DNA of 64,000 bases from Clavelina lepadiformis (GCF_947623445.1 NC_135244.1:2046001-2110000), one strand, 5' to 3'; shown: positions 48,795-61,017, counted from the stretch's first letter. Numbers and translations: made by a program. The notes: generated from the sequence alone by a model not told the origin.

Positions 48795-49135
48795 AAGTAT
48801 TAGTTCCGTAGATTAATGAAATGTATTTTTCTGTTCCGTGAACACGCATAATTTTTTCACGAAGCTATATATCATATATTTTATGTAGCGTTAGCTGTAT
48901 CTCATAATGGTGCTTGTATTAATCTTATTTACACAATGATCAATAAGTTTGTGCAACAGTTTTGTTATGTTTTTCCAACTAAAAATTGTTTCATTAAAAA
49001 GCAAGTATAACATATATAAGTTTTGAAACTTTTATTGTGATGTCATAATAATATATTGTTTTTGTGCAGAGATCAGTCGTATTTTGTTTCAATCATCATC
49101 AGTGCAAAACGTTTTGACGGGGATTTGCTTTTGTT
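48795..49135. other. Convergent 3' spacer POFUT1 / SAC3D1
   Basis: About 340 bp of AT-rich DNA between two convergent stops. No coding signal. Confidence 0.5.
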
Positions 49136-50573
49136 TCATTTCAATACCGTTAAATGACCATCTAATAAAAACTGAGACAAAAATTTACCGGAAATGTCTT
49201 TAAGTGCATTTACAATACAACAATCATCGGTAGAAAATGAAGAACGTTCAATGTAGTCAGCCTTACAAAACTTAATACAGTTGGTTTGCACAACTTTTAA
49301 GTTAAATTGTTGACAAAATTTAACAGATTCTTTTTCACTGGAAAGCAGCAGCCATTTTTTTAAATCAGCTGCAGGAAAACTGCACAATTTTGAGTTATGT
49401 GAATAACAAAGCAACTTGACTGTTCGCGTCCGTATCGTCTTCATGTTATGTATCAGTGCGTATAAGGCAGCGTATGCTTCTGCGTGGACCAGCTTTTGAA
49501 AGAGGAGAGATATTCGAATAAAGTTTCCTGTTTGGTAAGCAAAATATATGTCCATTGCGTGTTGCAGGATTTCAGTGTTTCTTGTTGATTTCGGAAGGCA
49601 CAAAAGATTAGATATTGCCTCAGTTGTATCAGCGTTGAGAATAACATACGCTGCCAGAATGTGAAGGAATTCGTTTCGGTCGTTATCATCAAGCTCGCAT
49701 AGATTGTAATAGCAAAGCTTCAAAAAACTTCTCATGCAGTCTTGTGTATGGCTCAAATTAATATGAGCATCAATCTGCAGTTTGGGATCTATGTTAAGTT
49801 TATACATGGCCAATAGATAAAACCTGATGCATTTTGCAAGAATTTTCATGGCTGAAATTGGTTCATTTTCTTGCAGCATTTGAATCACAGCATCTTGTCG
49901 GATACTCCGTAATCTAAACAACAAAATTATCAAAGCTGGTTTATAATAATTGGTATAGCAATATTGAAAACTAAAATATAAGCCTTGTTTAATACCAGAG
50001 TAGAAAGTTTGCTGTTTCTGGGTGAGAACCCCCCTGCGCAACAAGATGAAACAAAAGCCATTATACGTGCAATTAATTTTAACACCTCGCGCACTTATCA
50101 ACCTTTCCAGTCTGGGTTTAATACATGTGCAGTTGAAGTGCTAAAACATATGTTGTAAACAGCAAAAAAGGACCTGTCAAATATGAAATTGTATGTAACT
50201 GCAAATGGGATTTCCTTTGCCAGAAGAACGTTAGAATATAAATAATCAATCGTCTTCAGAAGAACATGGCTTGGTCTGACCAGCTGCGGATCACAAATCA
50301 CTTCCCCGGCAGCTGAACGATGGAACTCTTTGACGCAGTGATTTAAGTCAATCTTCAAACAACAAAATCTACTTTGTATTACTTTTTAAATTATATTAGT
50401 AAACTTGAATACCTGAGTTTTGAATCGTAAAGTAATAAATGTACTCTTGTCACCTCTGAAGTTTTCCCAAATAAAACCTCTGGACTTTCAAGCAGATGTA
50501 AGAGGTGATGTTTCTTACGGAAAATGAATTCCTTTTCTGGGCACATCGACATACACATCCCCACAATAGCCAT
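49136..50573 (-). CDS. SAC3D1: SAC3 domain-containing protein 1 (SHD1 type)
   Basis: Three exons: 50454-50573 (ATG), 50174-50352 and 49136-49913 (stop), 358 residues. It starts with the SAC3/GANP hallmark GMCMSMCPEKEFIFRKK, then IDLNHCVKEFHRSAAGE, LRSIRQDAVIQMLQ and a helical region (CMRSFLKLCYYNLCELD, ILAAYVILNADT). The end folds like the winged-helix part of SAC3 proteins (SFSTDDCCIVNALKD). Both introns are fixed by phase and by continuity of the motif (FIFDR/LRSIRQ). The family includes the TREX-2 scaffold Sac3/GANP; SAC3D1 itself is a short paralogue linked to centrosome and spindle function in mammals. This copy lacks the long GANP N- and C-terminal extensions, which argues for SAC3D1. 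Confidence 0.88.
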
Positions 50574-50889
50574 GTCGACATGTACCTGTGGTTATCTTGG
50601 CTGCTGAGCTAGAGTACTGGCTTCTAGAAAATTTACAGCGAGTATGTAAGTAGTTTCAACCCTGGGGAATAACAACAACATTTTTTCCCCAGAGTTTGAC
50701 CTGATAGACATCGGAAATATAAATATGTTTTTATTTTCGATGTCTACGTTTGACCCCTATTTCTTAACATCTTATACGTATGGTATTAGTCATTTTTTTG
50801 CCATTGAATGTGCTAATTTTCTTGTAGTACACTAAATTAAAGATAATACGCTGATAAGTAAGCAAAAACGGTAAAGTAGGCCTACTAGG

Positions 50890-50897
50890 GCGTAGAG
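50890..50897. repeat. Left 8-bp target-site duplication of the hAT element
   Basis: GCGTAGAG, identical to 51239-51246 on the other side. Confidence 0.85.
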
Positions 50898-51238
50898 CAG
50901 GGGTGGGCAACATACGGCCCGCGGGCCGGATCCGGCCCGCGACGGGATTTTGAGCGGCCCGCAGACAGTTTCCGGTCTTACATGATAATGTGGCCTGCGG
51001 CCACATTCTGCCGCAATCCCTGTATTGCGTCACTGAATAAGTCCAAGTTTGCCAACCTGAGAAAGATGGCCATAAATCTACTTGTTCTGTTCGGGTCTAC
51101 ATACATTTATGAGCAAATATTTTCGACCATGAACATTAATAAGACAAAGCTGCGTTTCAATCTATTCAGGAATCCGGCCCGCCAAGTACTTCATTTTCTC
51201 ATATCAGGCCCGCCGACCGAAGAAGTTGCCCGCCCCTG
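50898..51238 (-). mobile_element. Short internally deleted hAT-superfamily DNA transposon
   Basis: Terminal inverted repeats are CAGGGGTGGGCAAC at the left and the complement of CAGGGGCGGGCAAC at the right. An exact 8-bp target duplication GCGTAGAG flanks it (50890-50897 and 51239-51246), the hAT hallmark. Inside, on the plus strand, a remnant of the C-terminal transposase dimerisation domain is readable near 51062-51165 (MAINLLVLFGSTYIYEQIFS), so the element is about 341 bp and lacks most of the transposase. Near-intact ends and a perfect duplication suggest a fairly young insertion. The strand given is arbitrary for a terminal-repeat element. Confidence 0.88.
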
Positions 51239-51246
51239 GCGTAGAG
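51239..51246. repeat. Right 8-bp target-site duplication of the hAT element
   Basis: GCGTAGAG, identical to 50890-50897. Confidence 0.85.
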
Positions 51247-51608
51247 TGTGCAAGGTGTTAACCTCAGTGGTGCAGTAGCGATAAGTGTTAGTACAGTCAT
51301 CAAACTTAATGTGTACTTCATATTGTAGTACCTTTTAGTTAACATAACCAGTAATTTTATGAGTAATTATAATATCACATTTTTAGTTCTGTAAGTCTTC
51401 GTCCATTCTTAGTAGTACTTTTTGCACACTTTAAGGTTTATGCCTTTTTCTCTTCAGGAAATGTCGTTTTTGAATTTTCGAAATTATATGAATGCGTCAT
51501 TGTACCAACACAAAGATGCTGACTCAGCAATGTCATATTCCCAAATGTTTTAGTGCATGACACTGCAACCTGAGTTTTCATATACTCTATTGCCTAAATA
51601 ACCTAGAG

Positions 51609-51670
51609 CAGGGGTTTTTAAACTTTTTGGGACACACCCTCCTTAACGGTACCTAAAAAATCCGCGCCCC
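51609..51670 (+). mobile_element. Solitary hAT-like terminal sequence
   Basis: CAGGGGTTTTTAAACTTTTT followed by GGGACACACCC has the look of a hAT terminus (CAGGGGTT...AAACTTTTTGG). I found no matching opposite end or target duplication, so this is probably a truncated copy. Confidence 0.4.
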
Positions 51671-53579
51671 ACCTCATTGCAAAATAAAAAAAAGCATTAA
51701 ACAAAACAATAATTTATTTTCAATTAACTTTCATTAATGTGAAGGATGTAATTATTTTTGGGAAACCAAACGTTTAATTTGAGGCTTTGTAGAAGATAAT
51801 GTACATCTTAGGTCGGCTTCACAGTCAAGTTTGTTCCTAGGTTTTATCTTTATATTGACGATGGTAGAATATCCACAATACCCACACTCTTATGTACTGT
51901 ATGTGCCAATATTTTGCCTCTACGTCCTAGAGACTCTAAACTCTAAAGCCCAAAAGCATTTTGGATTTATACACAAAAATCTCTAAAAACGTAAATTGAA
52001 CGTTTTTCAAAAGAAGTGGTTGCAAATTACACTTTTTGGCACCTTTTTTTTGGTACTAATGAATACGAAAAGACAAAATAAGTTTGATTCTCTGAAAATG
52101 CCATCCAGAAAAATCTTCCCACTTGGGGACGTTGGCATGATTAAGGTTACTATAAAATTTCGTCTTTGGAATGTTTTATCTTAAAATGTTTACTAAAAGT
52201 AACAAAACATACAAAGCGACATAAGAATTTGTTTGAAAAATTTGTATTAACAGTTAGTTTTTTGTAGTGGATTTAGTCATAATTTAATGAAATATTATAT
52301 TTTATAACTTTATCTATGGTATTTTTTGGAAGCGTCATAGAAAAACATACCGTTACCGGTGGTTCCCCGTAAAGAATTTCAATGGGGTTGCTCAATCATT
52401 ACGTGTTGCCTGGGCGGTTTTGAGCATAATCCCAATATCACACAAGTCGAGTCTGGTAGACAGAGGTCTGTATACGTGTAAGTCGTGCAATCCGATAGGT
52501 TACTATAGGCCATAGTGGAAAGTCTGGTCCCTGCATGCACGAGATTTTTCAACGTACACAGTTCCTACCCTCGACACAACGCAACCAGTCAGAAATTCCT
52601 TAATTTAAAAGCCGGTGACCATGCTTTTCAAAAGGGGTGAAGTTGTGTGGTGTCTCACTTGCTGCTACCACTTAGGTGACACAAACGCAAGGTTGGTTGA
52701 AAAGTTTGCTTAAAGTGCATTTGACATTTATCTTAGGTGTAGAGCTGCAAAAAAATGCGGTCTGGCGAACTGCTTGACTGTACAAACTCAATATACTGTT
52801 TTGGCAAGCTTTGTTTCACAGTTGTTTTTTTAATTTAACTTGAATCTTATAACATAATAACACCAACCTAAACTAAATCTGCCTTCTAATCTAACCCCAA
52901 CAAAACCTTAAATAGCTGAAACCATCATTTTGCATAGCCATTCTCCTAACTTAACCACCTATTAAGCTATATCCTTAACAACAGACTCTGTGTCCTACGT
53001 ACGGTAAAATAGTCGCTCTCTATTGTATTTTTATGACTGTATCAGATACTGAGGTGCAATTAGGTTAATTAGTTAATTGATTAGGTAATTAGGTGTAATT
53101 CCACACTTATTGACTTGGGCACAGAGCTTGTGCGCACCCAATTTTCAATTCATTTACAAAGTAAATTACGAACCTCAAATGAGGCCAAACCTTTTCGCCC
53201 GGCTGCACTTGTCATTTTTGATTGTATGGTGCATACAAGATCTATACATACAAGCATACAAGTTCCAAATTTGGACAATGCAATAAAAAATATCAAACAA
53301 CCATATAAAAGATGTGTTTATTTGAAATTTCTCAAAGGTTAGCTCGGTAGCCAGGGCTCAAGCAATTAGGAATAACGCCTGTACATTTTATGTGAAGTAA
53401 ACACCAATGAAAAGTGAGTCAAAGAGTTATTTTTTAACAGATTTGGTACTGTTGGTACCGTAACTGAATCGTTGCAAAGATTCAGAAAAAGTTGGATATT
53501 TTCATAAAAAGAATATATTTAATTTCTAGTTACATAATTTAAACAGATAAAGCCACCTGCTACATTAAACTTTTTTATA

Positions 53580-56500
53580 ATGTCTTCTTCATCCACGCTG
53601 GTTGAGAGCTCAGCTGTACTGAACGACCAGCCTGAGAGTTCATCTCGTTCTTTTGACAACACAACTTCAGCGAGTCCTTGGTGTAAAAGTGCGAAAACAA
53701 CTAGTCAGTCGAATCAAGCAGTGTCCTTCGAAGATGTGATGAGTGAACAACTTGCCAGTCAACTACAAGTTGAAGAAAACACTAAACTTGTTCAAGAAAA
53801 TTATCAGCCAGACACCATTGAAACTGGTGAGAAGATTTTAACAATTTATTGCCGTTTTTCATGTTCATCCATTTCTGTTGCCCATGTAGTTTTTAAGGAG
53901 CTTTGAAATGAGGTGTGTAAGATGGTGCTTTGAACAGTTATTGACTTGTGTGGTTTGTTAAATTTATGTTTGCATAAGGTTTGGTTTGTATACTTCCGAT
54001 TTCCTGGTTTATTTACATTTTATGCAAACTTATACAGTTATACATGCATTGGATCATTCTGTTTATATATCATTTGTAGAACCACCTGACCTCACTGAAG
54101 GGAATATTGCAAGTGGTTCATCGGAGGACACGTCAAACGATGCACTTCTGGCTCAAATGCTTCAAGCTGAAATGGACAAAGAATACAACAAGTACATTGC
54201 AAAGCAGGAGAGACAGGTCAACAAAAACTCAAAGGTGGGCAGCGTTGAGTTGATTGTGTCTGTTTTGAACTCTTGCTATTGATACAGGCGTCAGGATCAA
54301 AGGTTTCTTACCGTTTTGCTCAATATGTTAATGGTAGTTGGCCATCTGCACATAGCACATGCAAACGCTGTGTTATTAATTATTTAGGTCAAATTATCAT
54401 TCACGAATTATCGAACGGATGAGATGTTTGTGTCAGAAGAAGATGATGATGAAGATCTCTATTCCTCATCTGACGAGGATATAGGAAGTGGACAGGGTGC
54501 AGACCCAAGTCAGAATATTCTTGAGATAAAGAACGACAAAGGTAAAACTGCTTTCTTGCTTGAATACCTCCAAGATAAATACTCCAAAGTTCTGTCTGCT
54601 GTTTTAGCGACTTTAAACTCTTTTTATTTGTCGGCACTGCACACAGGGTATGTGATATTTGGAAAGGAAGTTGTCACAAAACATGATAGTGAGTTATGCG
54701 GCCGCAGAAATACAGCGCGTTTGGAAGATGGCTTTCCACTTCAGTTTCGCACTGGAGATGCCACTGGCATGGATATTCAGCTCAACAATAAAATCTACAA
54801 CAGTTTGAAGAAGCACGCTTTCTCAGAACAGAGAAGGTTGAATATTCTTTTATATTTTCGTTTGTGAACGTTTCGGTATTTTTGAATTACAACAAAACTT
54901 TGTAATTATGTGAAAAGAAGTTTGCTGTCAATCATTTTAATGTATGGGTATTGCTGGAACGAACTGTTGGTCGATCTGTTGGTTTGTGCCAGACTGGAAC
55001 ATGTTTGTGATGCAGGAGTCAACGACTTCATGAAGACAAGGAACATTACACCGCTGAGCATGCCGTGGATGAACGCACTCGGCTCATTTTGCATCGGTTG
55101 GTCGACCGCGGCATCATAGCCAGTGTTAACGGAGTGATAAGTATCGGAAAGGAAGCGGTCGTGATCCACGCGGATGGGGGAGACATCGCAGCATCCGATC
55201 TTCCTCCGGTGAAGAATCCAAGTGTGAGAAAAGTTTCTTGTCTGCACATCCCCAAGGAATGCGCTATCAAAGTGAGTTTGCATCCTTCTTTCAACATTAG
55301 ACAAGCTTGTAATTTGCTATGCCGAAAAGCATGTTGCTTCATCATCGTTTTTATCATTCGTTCAGTGTTTTCCCTTATGCAAGGCACCCTAACTCTCTCC
55401 TCATTACACAAAACCCATTTGGATCGGTTGAACGCGTCAAAATGTTAAACATGTTTTAAAACTCTGCTGGTGATTACTTTTTCCACTCTGTGTTTTGTCA
55501 GATTTACAAAACAACACTAAATGAATTCAGAAGCAGGGACAAGTACATCAAAGATGATTACCGATTTAAAGATCGTTTCAAGAAGCTCAATCCTCGTAAA
55601 ATAATTCATATGTGGGCTGAGAAAGAGATGCACAACTTACTGAGAATGCACGAGTGCGGTATCGATTGTCCTGAGGTTATCTTGCTACGAAAACATGTCC
55701 TTGTGATGTCATTCATTGGTCATAATCAGCAACCGGCTCCTAAACTAAAACAAGCAATTTTGTCTTCATCGCAAAAGAAGTTGGCCTATGAGCAGGTATC
55801 TTTTAGCTTTGCTTAAAGAAGTTTCTAAAACTTCTTTCGTGTCATTTGACAAGGGTTCAGAAATTACGTTAAGAACATCAGAGATGCACTTTCAAAAATA
55901 AACAGAAGTTTCGTTTTTTTGCAGGTTGTTAACATGATGAAGAAATTATACCACGAGTGTCGACTCGTTCATTCTGACCTGAGCGAATTTAACCTTTTGT
56001 GGCACGACGGGAAAGTGAGTGAAAAGCATAGCTTGTTTATCCGTTATGTTGTGCAGTGGTTCATTTTAACAGGATGTAGATGTTTACTCAGCCGCAACCT
56101 ATAGTTCCATGTACCGCTTGTAATAGTTTTCCTCTTTGACACTCGCTATCTTTTTGATGTTGTCCATTTTTATTTGACTACGTAAATAAAAAGTTACAAC
56201 ATAATTTCGTTGCTCGCAGGTGTGGATGATTGATGTGAGTCAGTCTGTTGAACCATCTCATCCTCACGGACTCGAGTTTTTACTCAGAGACTGTACGAAT
56301 ATTTCAAAGTTCTTCAACAATCTTGGCGTGCCCGCTGTTCTCTCATCGATGGAATTATTTAACGAAGTATCAGGGTGAGCGACAAAGTTTATTTTTTTGT
56401 TTGTTTTTAATAATAATTCATGGGGTCCTATTCACTCCATAAGCTCCATGTAAATTAGAATAAAAATATTCTCAGGAATTAGACCGACGCTGTGTATTAG

Positions 56501-56664
56501 CTGCTGGTTCTAATAAAAGAAACTGTTACTTCAGGTTAAATATTGCAACTGAAAATGAAGCCGCGTTTTTATCAACGATCGAAACTTTGGAAAAATCCTC
56601 GGAAGAACATTCCCATCAAGGAAGAAACAAGTCCAGCCAAATACTGGAGCAATCCGCTCACTAA
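53580..56664 (+). CDS. RIOK3: RIO kinase 3
   Basis: Exons 53580-53826 (ATG), 54080-54234, 54388-54541, 54647-54836, about 55018-55269, 55501-55796, 55924-56011, 56220-56375 and 56535-56664 (TAA). The N-terminal part has SFEDVMSEQLASQLQVEE and ALLAQMLQAEMDKEYNKY, typical of RIOK3. An acidic stretch (SEEDDDEDLYSSSDED) follows, then RLHEDKEHYTAEHAVD. The atypical RIO kinase core shows GKEAVVIHADGG, CAIKIYKTTLNEF with the ATP-site lysine, MSFIGHNQQPAPKL, the catalytic loop LVHSDLSEFNLL and the metal-binding VWMIDVSQSVEP. RIOK3 associates with pre-40S ribosomes and has been tied to innate sensing in vertebrates. AATAAA at 56751-56756 fits the 3' end. Confidence 0.94.
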
Positions 56665-56750
56665 ATTTTCTACTTTAATTTATAAACGATAGTAGTGAAA
56701 TATCTTTAAATCCTATTCAACTTTGCATTTTACTGGTGCCCATAGATATA

Positions 56751-56756
56751 AATAAA
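56751..56756 (+). terminator. RIOK3: Poly(A) signal of RIOK3
   Basis: AATAAA 87 nt after the stop codon. Confidence 0.6.
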
Positions 56757-57164
56757 CCAACAGCTGTGATATTGCTCTAATACATATCCACGTGCATTAT
56801 AACATTAAATAATTTCAAGTTCGTTTATCATTTCTGAAACAAATGCTTCCAAATTCAAACTAAAAAATACACTGTCTGCCACCAGGCAGAAAGGTCGTTC
56901 AAACGCCAGAGCAACATTCTGTGTTATTCAAAAGGTTGGGTCAGGTCAATCTGATGGAAATGTATTCGTGGGGCAGGTTTTACACTCATAGGCTTAATCT
57001 TAATTTCTTTACCGTTCTGGAAACATTTCTGACATCACTAACATATGACTAAATAGGGTTTTTGGAAACATTTTACACGAAACTCAAATTTAGAAAAAGC
57101 CTGTAGGTATTTGGCACTGTGTTCAGTCAACGACTAAAACCAAGGACTATTTAACACTGGGATG

Positions 57165-57600
57165 TTGGGTTGGGTTGTCCTGGGTTTAATAAACCTGAAG
57201 CCAATTTGTTCACTGGAACTTGTTGAATGTTCAAGGTAGTGGGACGATGCAAACCTGAACAGATTAACCGCATATCGCCTGTGCGGAAGATTTGATCGAA
57301 AACGAATGCTAACAATAGCCAACCTGATAAATTAAATTTATTTTAACTTTGGTAAGAAATATTGATCTACCTGTCTCGGTAAATTCAAGTAGGGTGAACA
57401 TTTCTCATAATGAAGATAATTTGTCGAATGATTTTGCTTTCTCAATCGCCATTTACACATTAAATTTTGAAACAAAACAATTTATTTGCTACGAGATTTG
57501 GTAATGTTTGGATGAATTTTTATTGTTTACTGCTGATGCATTCTGGATTAGTTGGTGTCAGCCTACCGTCTACATGATATTTGGGTGCACAATAATTTTC
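57165..57600 (+). repeat. Dispersed repeat, diverged copy 1
   Basis: Shares ordered blocks with 63425-63840: CCGCATATCGCCT/CCGAATATCGCCT, GATTTTGCTTTCTCAATCG, TTGGATGAATTTTTATTGTT and TACATGATATTTGGGT. Small indels separate the blocks, so this is an old, non-coding copy. Confidence 0.6.
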
Positions 57601-57877
57601 TTCATAGTAGACCTGCTGCTATAATCCATCAGCAGACTGCAGACAGCAACTGTTCTGGTAGCAAAGGCAATTGTTATGAACTACTAATATATTTAACATG
57701 GTACTGATTATATTCAACTGTTTGTTACATTGGGACTCACAACTATGAACATACATTGCACTAGGGTGACCTCTTTCTGTTTTCAATCTATTGTACAAGA
57801 TTGGATTTAATGCACAGGACAAACATCACAGAATATCAACAGCACCCAGAAACCAGAGCACACCATAAACAAACCAT

Positions 57878-59128
57878 TTAAATGATTGTATCGTCCACTT
57901 TTATTTTCTTTGAAGGATTCTTCTCTTTTTTAAAATTTTTCTCTTTCTTTTTGTAGAAAACTTCATAGACATGACCTGGAATGGTGGCCTTGTACAACTG
58001 AGAGTAGAAATTCCACCGAATATCAAGATTCACATCCAGTTTATTCAGGAATGCGTTGATGGAACTCGGCAAATTACAATTTTCTAGTTTTGTGCATGAA
58101 GTTTCTGTGCAACTGAAAGACTGGACTTCCAAAGCAGACTCTGTTTTTATGAGGAGATTCAACACGGACGATGATTCATCTGGCTTTGTATCAAATGCAA
58201 GATCGACCAATGCATGTGTTAAATCTATTGGAATATTGCACACTTTCTTTAAAGGCGAAGTGAGGGAATTATGAAGTTGAAACATGTTTAAAGTGTTTGT
58301 GCCATTACCAGTGCACCCTACAATTACAATGCCAAGAGTCGAACAGTGGGCAATTAAAGAAGGAACCATGTTCTTTTCCACTGTCACATTGTCACAATTT
58401 CGATTCTTCATCTCAAAAATCTCCACAGTTTGAATACAGCTCCCTGTATTACTGTCCCACAACCTCATCGTTCCATCGCCAGATGTTGATAGAAGCTTCT
58501 CCGAACCAACTAGTAAAATCCTACAGACGAATTCCGTGTGTCCTAAACAGAAGTTCTCTATGACGTAAGGGTGCTGTCGATTGCTGATGCGTATTTTTTC
58601 ATCTCTGTCGGCTGTTATGATAAGATTTGGTGTCACTGCAATATCCAACAGGATGGAAATGTGTCCAAGAACCGGATCTTGTTCATCTTCTTGAAAAACA
58701 CCATCATCTAAGAACAATTATTTGTAATAAAGACAAAACTGTTCATTGAAATCTGACGTCCCAAAAAAGTAAATCAAGTCCTCACCATTCAATGTAAATC
58801 CATAAAGATCTCCTGATTTATCTGCAACATAAACCATTTTTTCATCAGGGCCAAATGCAAGCGATGTTGATCGCCGTTTTAAATCCACAACACCCAACTC
58901 TTTCCATTGTTCGCTGACTTTCCATAAATGTAAGGTTTTATCGGAAAATAACGCAGCAAAGTAGTTGTGCTGATGCGAGAATACTGCACAATCTATCTCT
59001 TGCCCTTGTTGCTCAGATTTAAAGACATGAGCGTGACTGAGTTGTTTGCCATTGCTTTTTGAAAAAACGTCAATGCCCAGTTTAGACCCAATTACAATCC
59101 ACTGTGAACTGATTTGAAGAAATGCCAT
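57878..59128 (-). CDS. WDR4: WDR4, non-catalytic subunit of tRNA m7G46 methyltransferase
   Basis: Two exons, 58786-59128 (ATG) and 57878-58707 (stop), split codon 115 and give 390 residues; human WDR4 has 412. WD40 blades are visible: AVFSHQHNYFAALFSDKTLH with LWKVSEQW, STSLAFGPDEKMVYVADKSG with DLYGF, LDIAVTPNLIITADRDEKIR, and VCRILLVGSEKLLSTSGDGT with MRLWD. The tail is Lys-rich (KKEKNFKKEKNPSKKIKVDD). WDR4 scaffolds the METTL1 methyltransferase (Trm82/Trm8 in yeast), which makes m7G at position 46 of tRNAs. The start lies 34 nt after the FAM204A stop on the same strand, so the mRNA probably arises from a dicistronic transcript. Confidence 0.92.
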
Positions 59129-59162
59129 TGTCTTGTCGCCTGCTTAATCTGTCGCCACAATT
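59129..59162 (-). promoter_or_regulatory. 34-nt intercistronic spacer FAM204A / WDR4 with candidate trans-splice acceptors
   Basis: Between TGA (59163-59165) and the WDR4 ATG the minus strand reads about GGCGACAGATTAAGCAGGCG then ACAAGACA. It has AG dinucleotides at CAG, GCAG and CAAG. There is no AATAAA and no room for a promoter, so spliced-leader addition at one of these AGs is the simplest way to make a WDR4 mRNA. Confidence 0.55.
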
Positions 59163-61017
59163 TCACATGTTACTCTTAGTCTCCCAACGCTTCTTTGTTT
59201 CGAACCTGATGGTTAAATTACAATGAAGAGAGGAAAGAAACTAATTGATGGTACTAACAAATCTAGGCTTACTTATACATAAATATTACAAATTTAAACA
59301 AACCATTAAACAATAAATGTTTCCTAAAAAAAAACAATTTTCGCAAAGAGACTAACGTCCAGTTCAATTTCTTTCGTTTTCTTGCTACTTTTCTTTTTTC
59401 TTGTTCCAGTTTATTTTTTACAAAACCTTGAGCAACTTTAACTTCCTCAGCTTGCTTGGTCTTCTCGAGCTCTGCGAGTCGATCGCTCAACGCACTTGCT
59501 TTCTCAACTTTTCCAGCTTTTATCGCTTTTTCAATATCACTTTTGATTCCCTTCTGAAAATTATGCAATTGGTGAACAATGATAAAATGTAAATGAGGAA
59601 CCGATGTCATTATAATTATAAAAATCTTAAAGATGAAAAATATTGCTCAAAATCTCACAATGCTGATTTCTTGTTTGTATTTCTTTTCGAAAGTGAAATT
59701 GTCTGTGGACTCTTCGTCTTTCAAAACACTATAAATGTAAAATATATTGTTAAAAAAGTGAAAATTAGAAGTTTAATTACGATATACTCTGATAAATAAT
59801 TAATCTTTATCTTTTGACTAAGGAAAGTCTCAGTACGACTTAAACCTCGATGATTCCTCGTCACTCGAGCTTCAGTCACCCATTGTGTAATTTTCGAATT
59901 ATAATAATCATAGAAGTAATTTTTGCACATTTTTTATAATGGTTTTACGTAGTAAGCCTGTTAGTTAAGCGAAATAAACATATGTTTGAAATGGTCTTAA
60001 TTTCCATTTCCTAACAACTGCAAACAGTCCAACATGACCCTATCCCAAAGTGTGACACATACATACATGGTAGAGACTCATTGTTGTGCACGGTAAACTT
60101 TTTAATTTTCATGTCAATTTAAAAACAAACAAGCCAAATTTCGTCGTTTAAATGCTAATTCATAATAAAAAAATATAACTAAAAAATTGAATCTTCATTA
60201 TATACTGTCAGTCCAAAATTTTTGTCTTTTAACGTAAGATTCCTCGTCAAAACATGCCGAGGCTGCCACACTTTCCAGTAGGGCTCCTATCAACATCGGC
60301 TTTGATGGACCTGTAGCCTATACTTTTAACTTTTTAAAAGTAGTTTAACTTGCAAAGTGAAAAGTTGCCCACCTGGTTGATGTTGTTGGAAACTTCCTTT
60401 TTCTGTTTAAATTAATATCAGCAGGAAATTTATCTCCAGAGAGAAACTTCTAAAAAAATATTTGTTGTTTTTCCAGTATCAGACTTTTGCAGTGTTCAAT
60501 TTGATCAGACTACAGTCCAGCTGGAAAGTACGGCAGTTTTCAACGAGAATTAATGCGTACGAAGACGTAAATTTTGCTGTAAAGGCGTGCATTCAAACCT
60601 TGATTCTTTGTTTATTTATTATAAAAAGCTGTTCTAACAACCAGATTTTCTACGTTTATGTCTTATACGCGTGAAGATAAGAAAATTCGGCGTGCACGTA
60701 GATGAATCTCGTGTGTGCAGGCGCCACACTTTCCACTGTGGGCTACAGTCCACAGTTTTCCATTTAAGTAACAAAATAAACATAAAGCTTTAGCAATATT
60801 TATCACATCATGTTCAATGTCTACGACTACTCACGTTGGATTTGGTGCCTGGAGGCGCAGCAAGTTCACTTTCAGCTGATTGGATCTTTGAGCTGTCTAA
60901 ATCTTGAACTGGTAATTTTAGAGAATTCTTCGGTAAAGTCGTCGGTTGTTCTTCCTCGCTGGTAATTTCAGAATCAGATGAAGCGTTTAACTCACCAGGA
61001 AGCAAGCCTTTAAACAT
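59163..61017 (-). CDS. FAM204A: FAM204A orthologue, first gene of a tight dicistron
   Basis: Exon 1 is 60835-61017, starting MFKGLLPGELNASSDSEITS; vertebrate FAM204A starts [20 protein letters not shown]. A 30-nt exon at 60373-60402 gives KKEVSNNINQ. The conserved C-terminal exons are 59357-59553 (KSDIEKAIKAGKVEKASALS and KRKVARKRKKLNW) and 59163-59205 (FETKKRWETKSNM, stop TGA), almost identical to the vertebrate ending. An exon near 59662-59731 (VLKDEESTDNFTFE) exits in the right phase. The exons between it and 60373 are not resolved; one short Ser/Asp/Glu piece near 59847-59870 is likely. The protein is a small, charged, probably nuclear protein of unknown function. WDR4 follows after 34 nt. 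Confidence 0.82.

Larger units (their letters stand above)
50574..53579. other. Gene-poor region with DNA transposon remnants
   Basis: It holds the short hAT-type element at 50898-51238, a solitary hAT-like end at 51609, and a stretch rich in TTAATTAGG-like motifs at about 53055-53100. A motif reading AGACTTTCCACTATGGCC on the minus strand near 52510-52530 recurs near 60270 and 60725. No host gene is seen. Confidence 0.5.
56665..57877. other. Convergent 3' region RIOK3 / WDR4 with a diverged repeat
   Basis: Poly(A) signal of RIOK3 at 56751-56756. From about 57165 to 57600 the sequence is a diverged copy of the dispersed repeat also seen at 63425-63840. No gene. Confidence 0.5.

Noticed and set aside
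52860-53100. TTAATTAGG-rich stretch as a satellite
   Set aside because: Only a few imperfect copies over about 50 bp; low-complexity DNA is enough to explain it.
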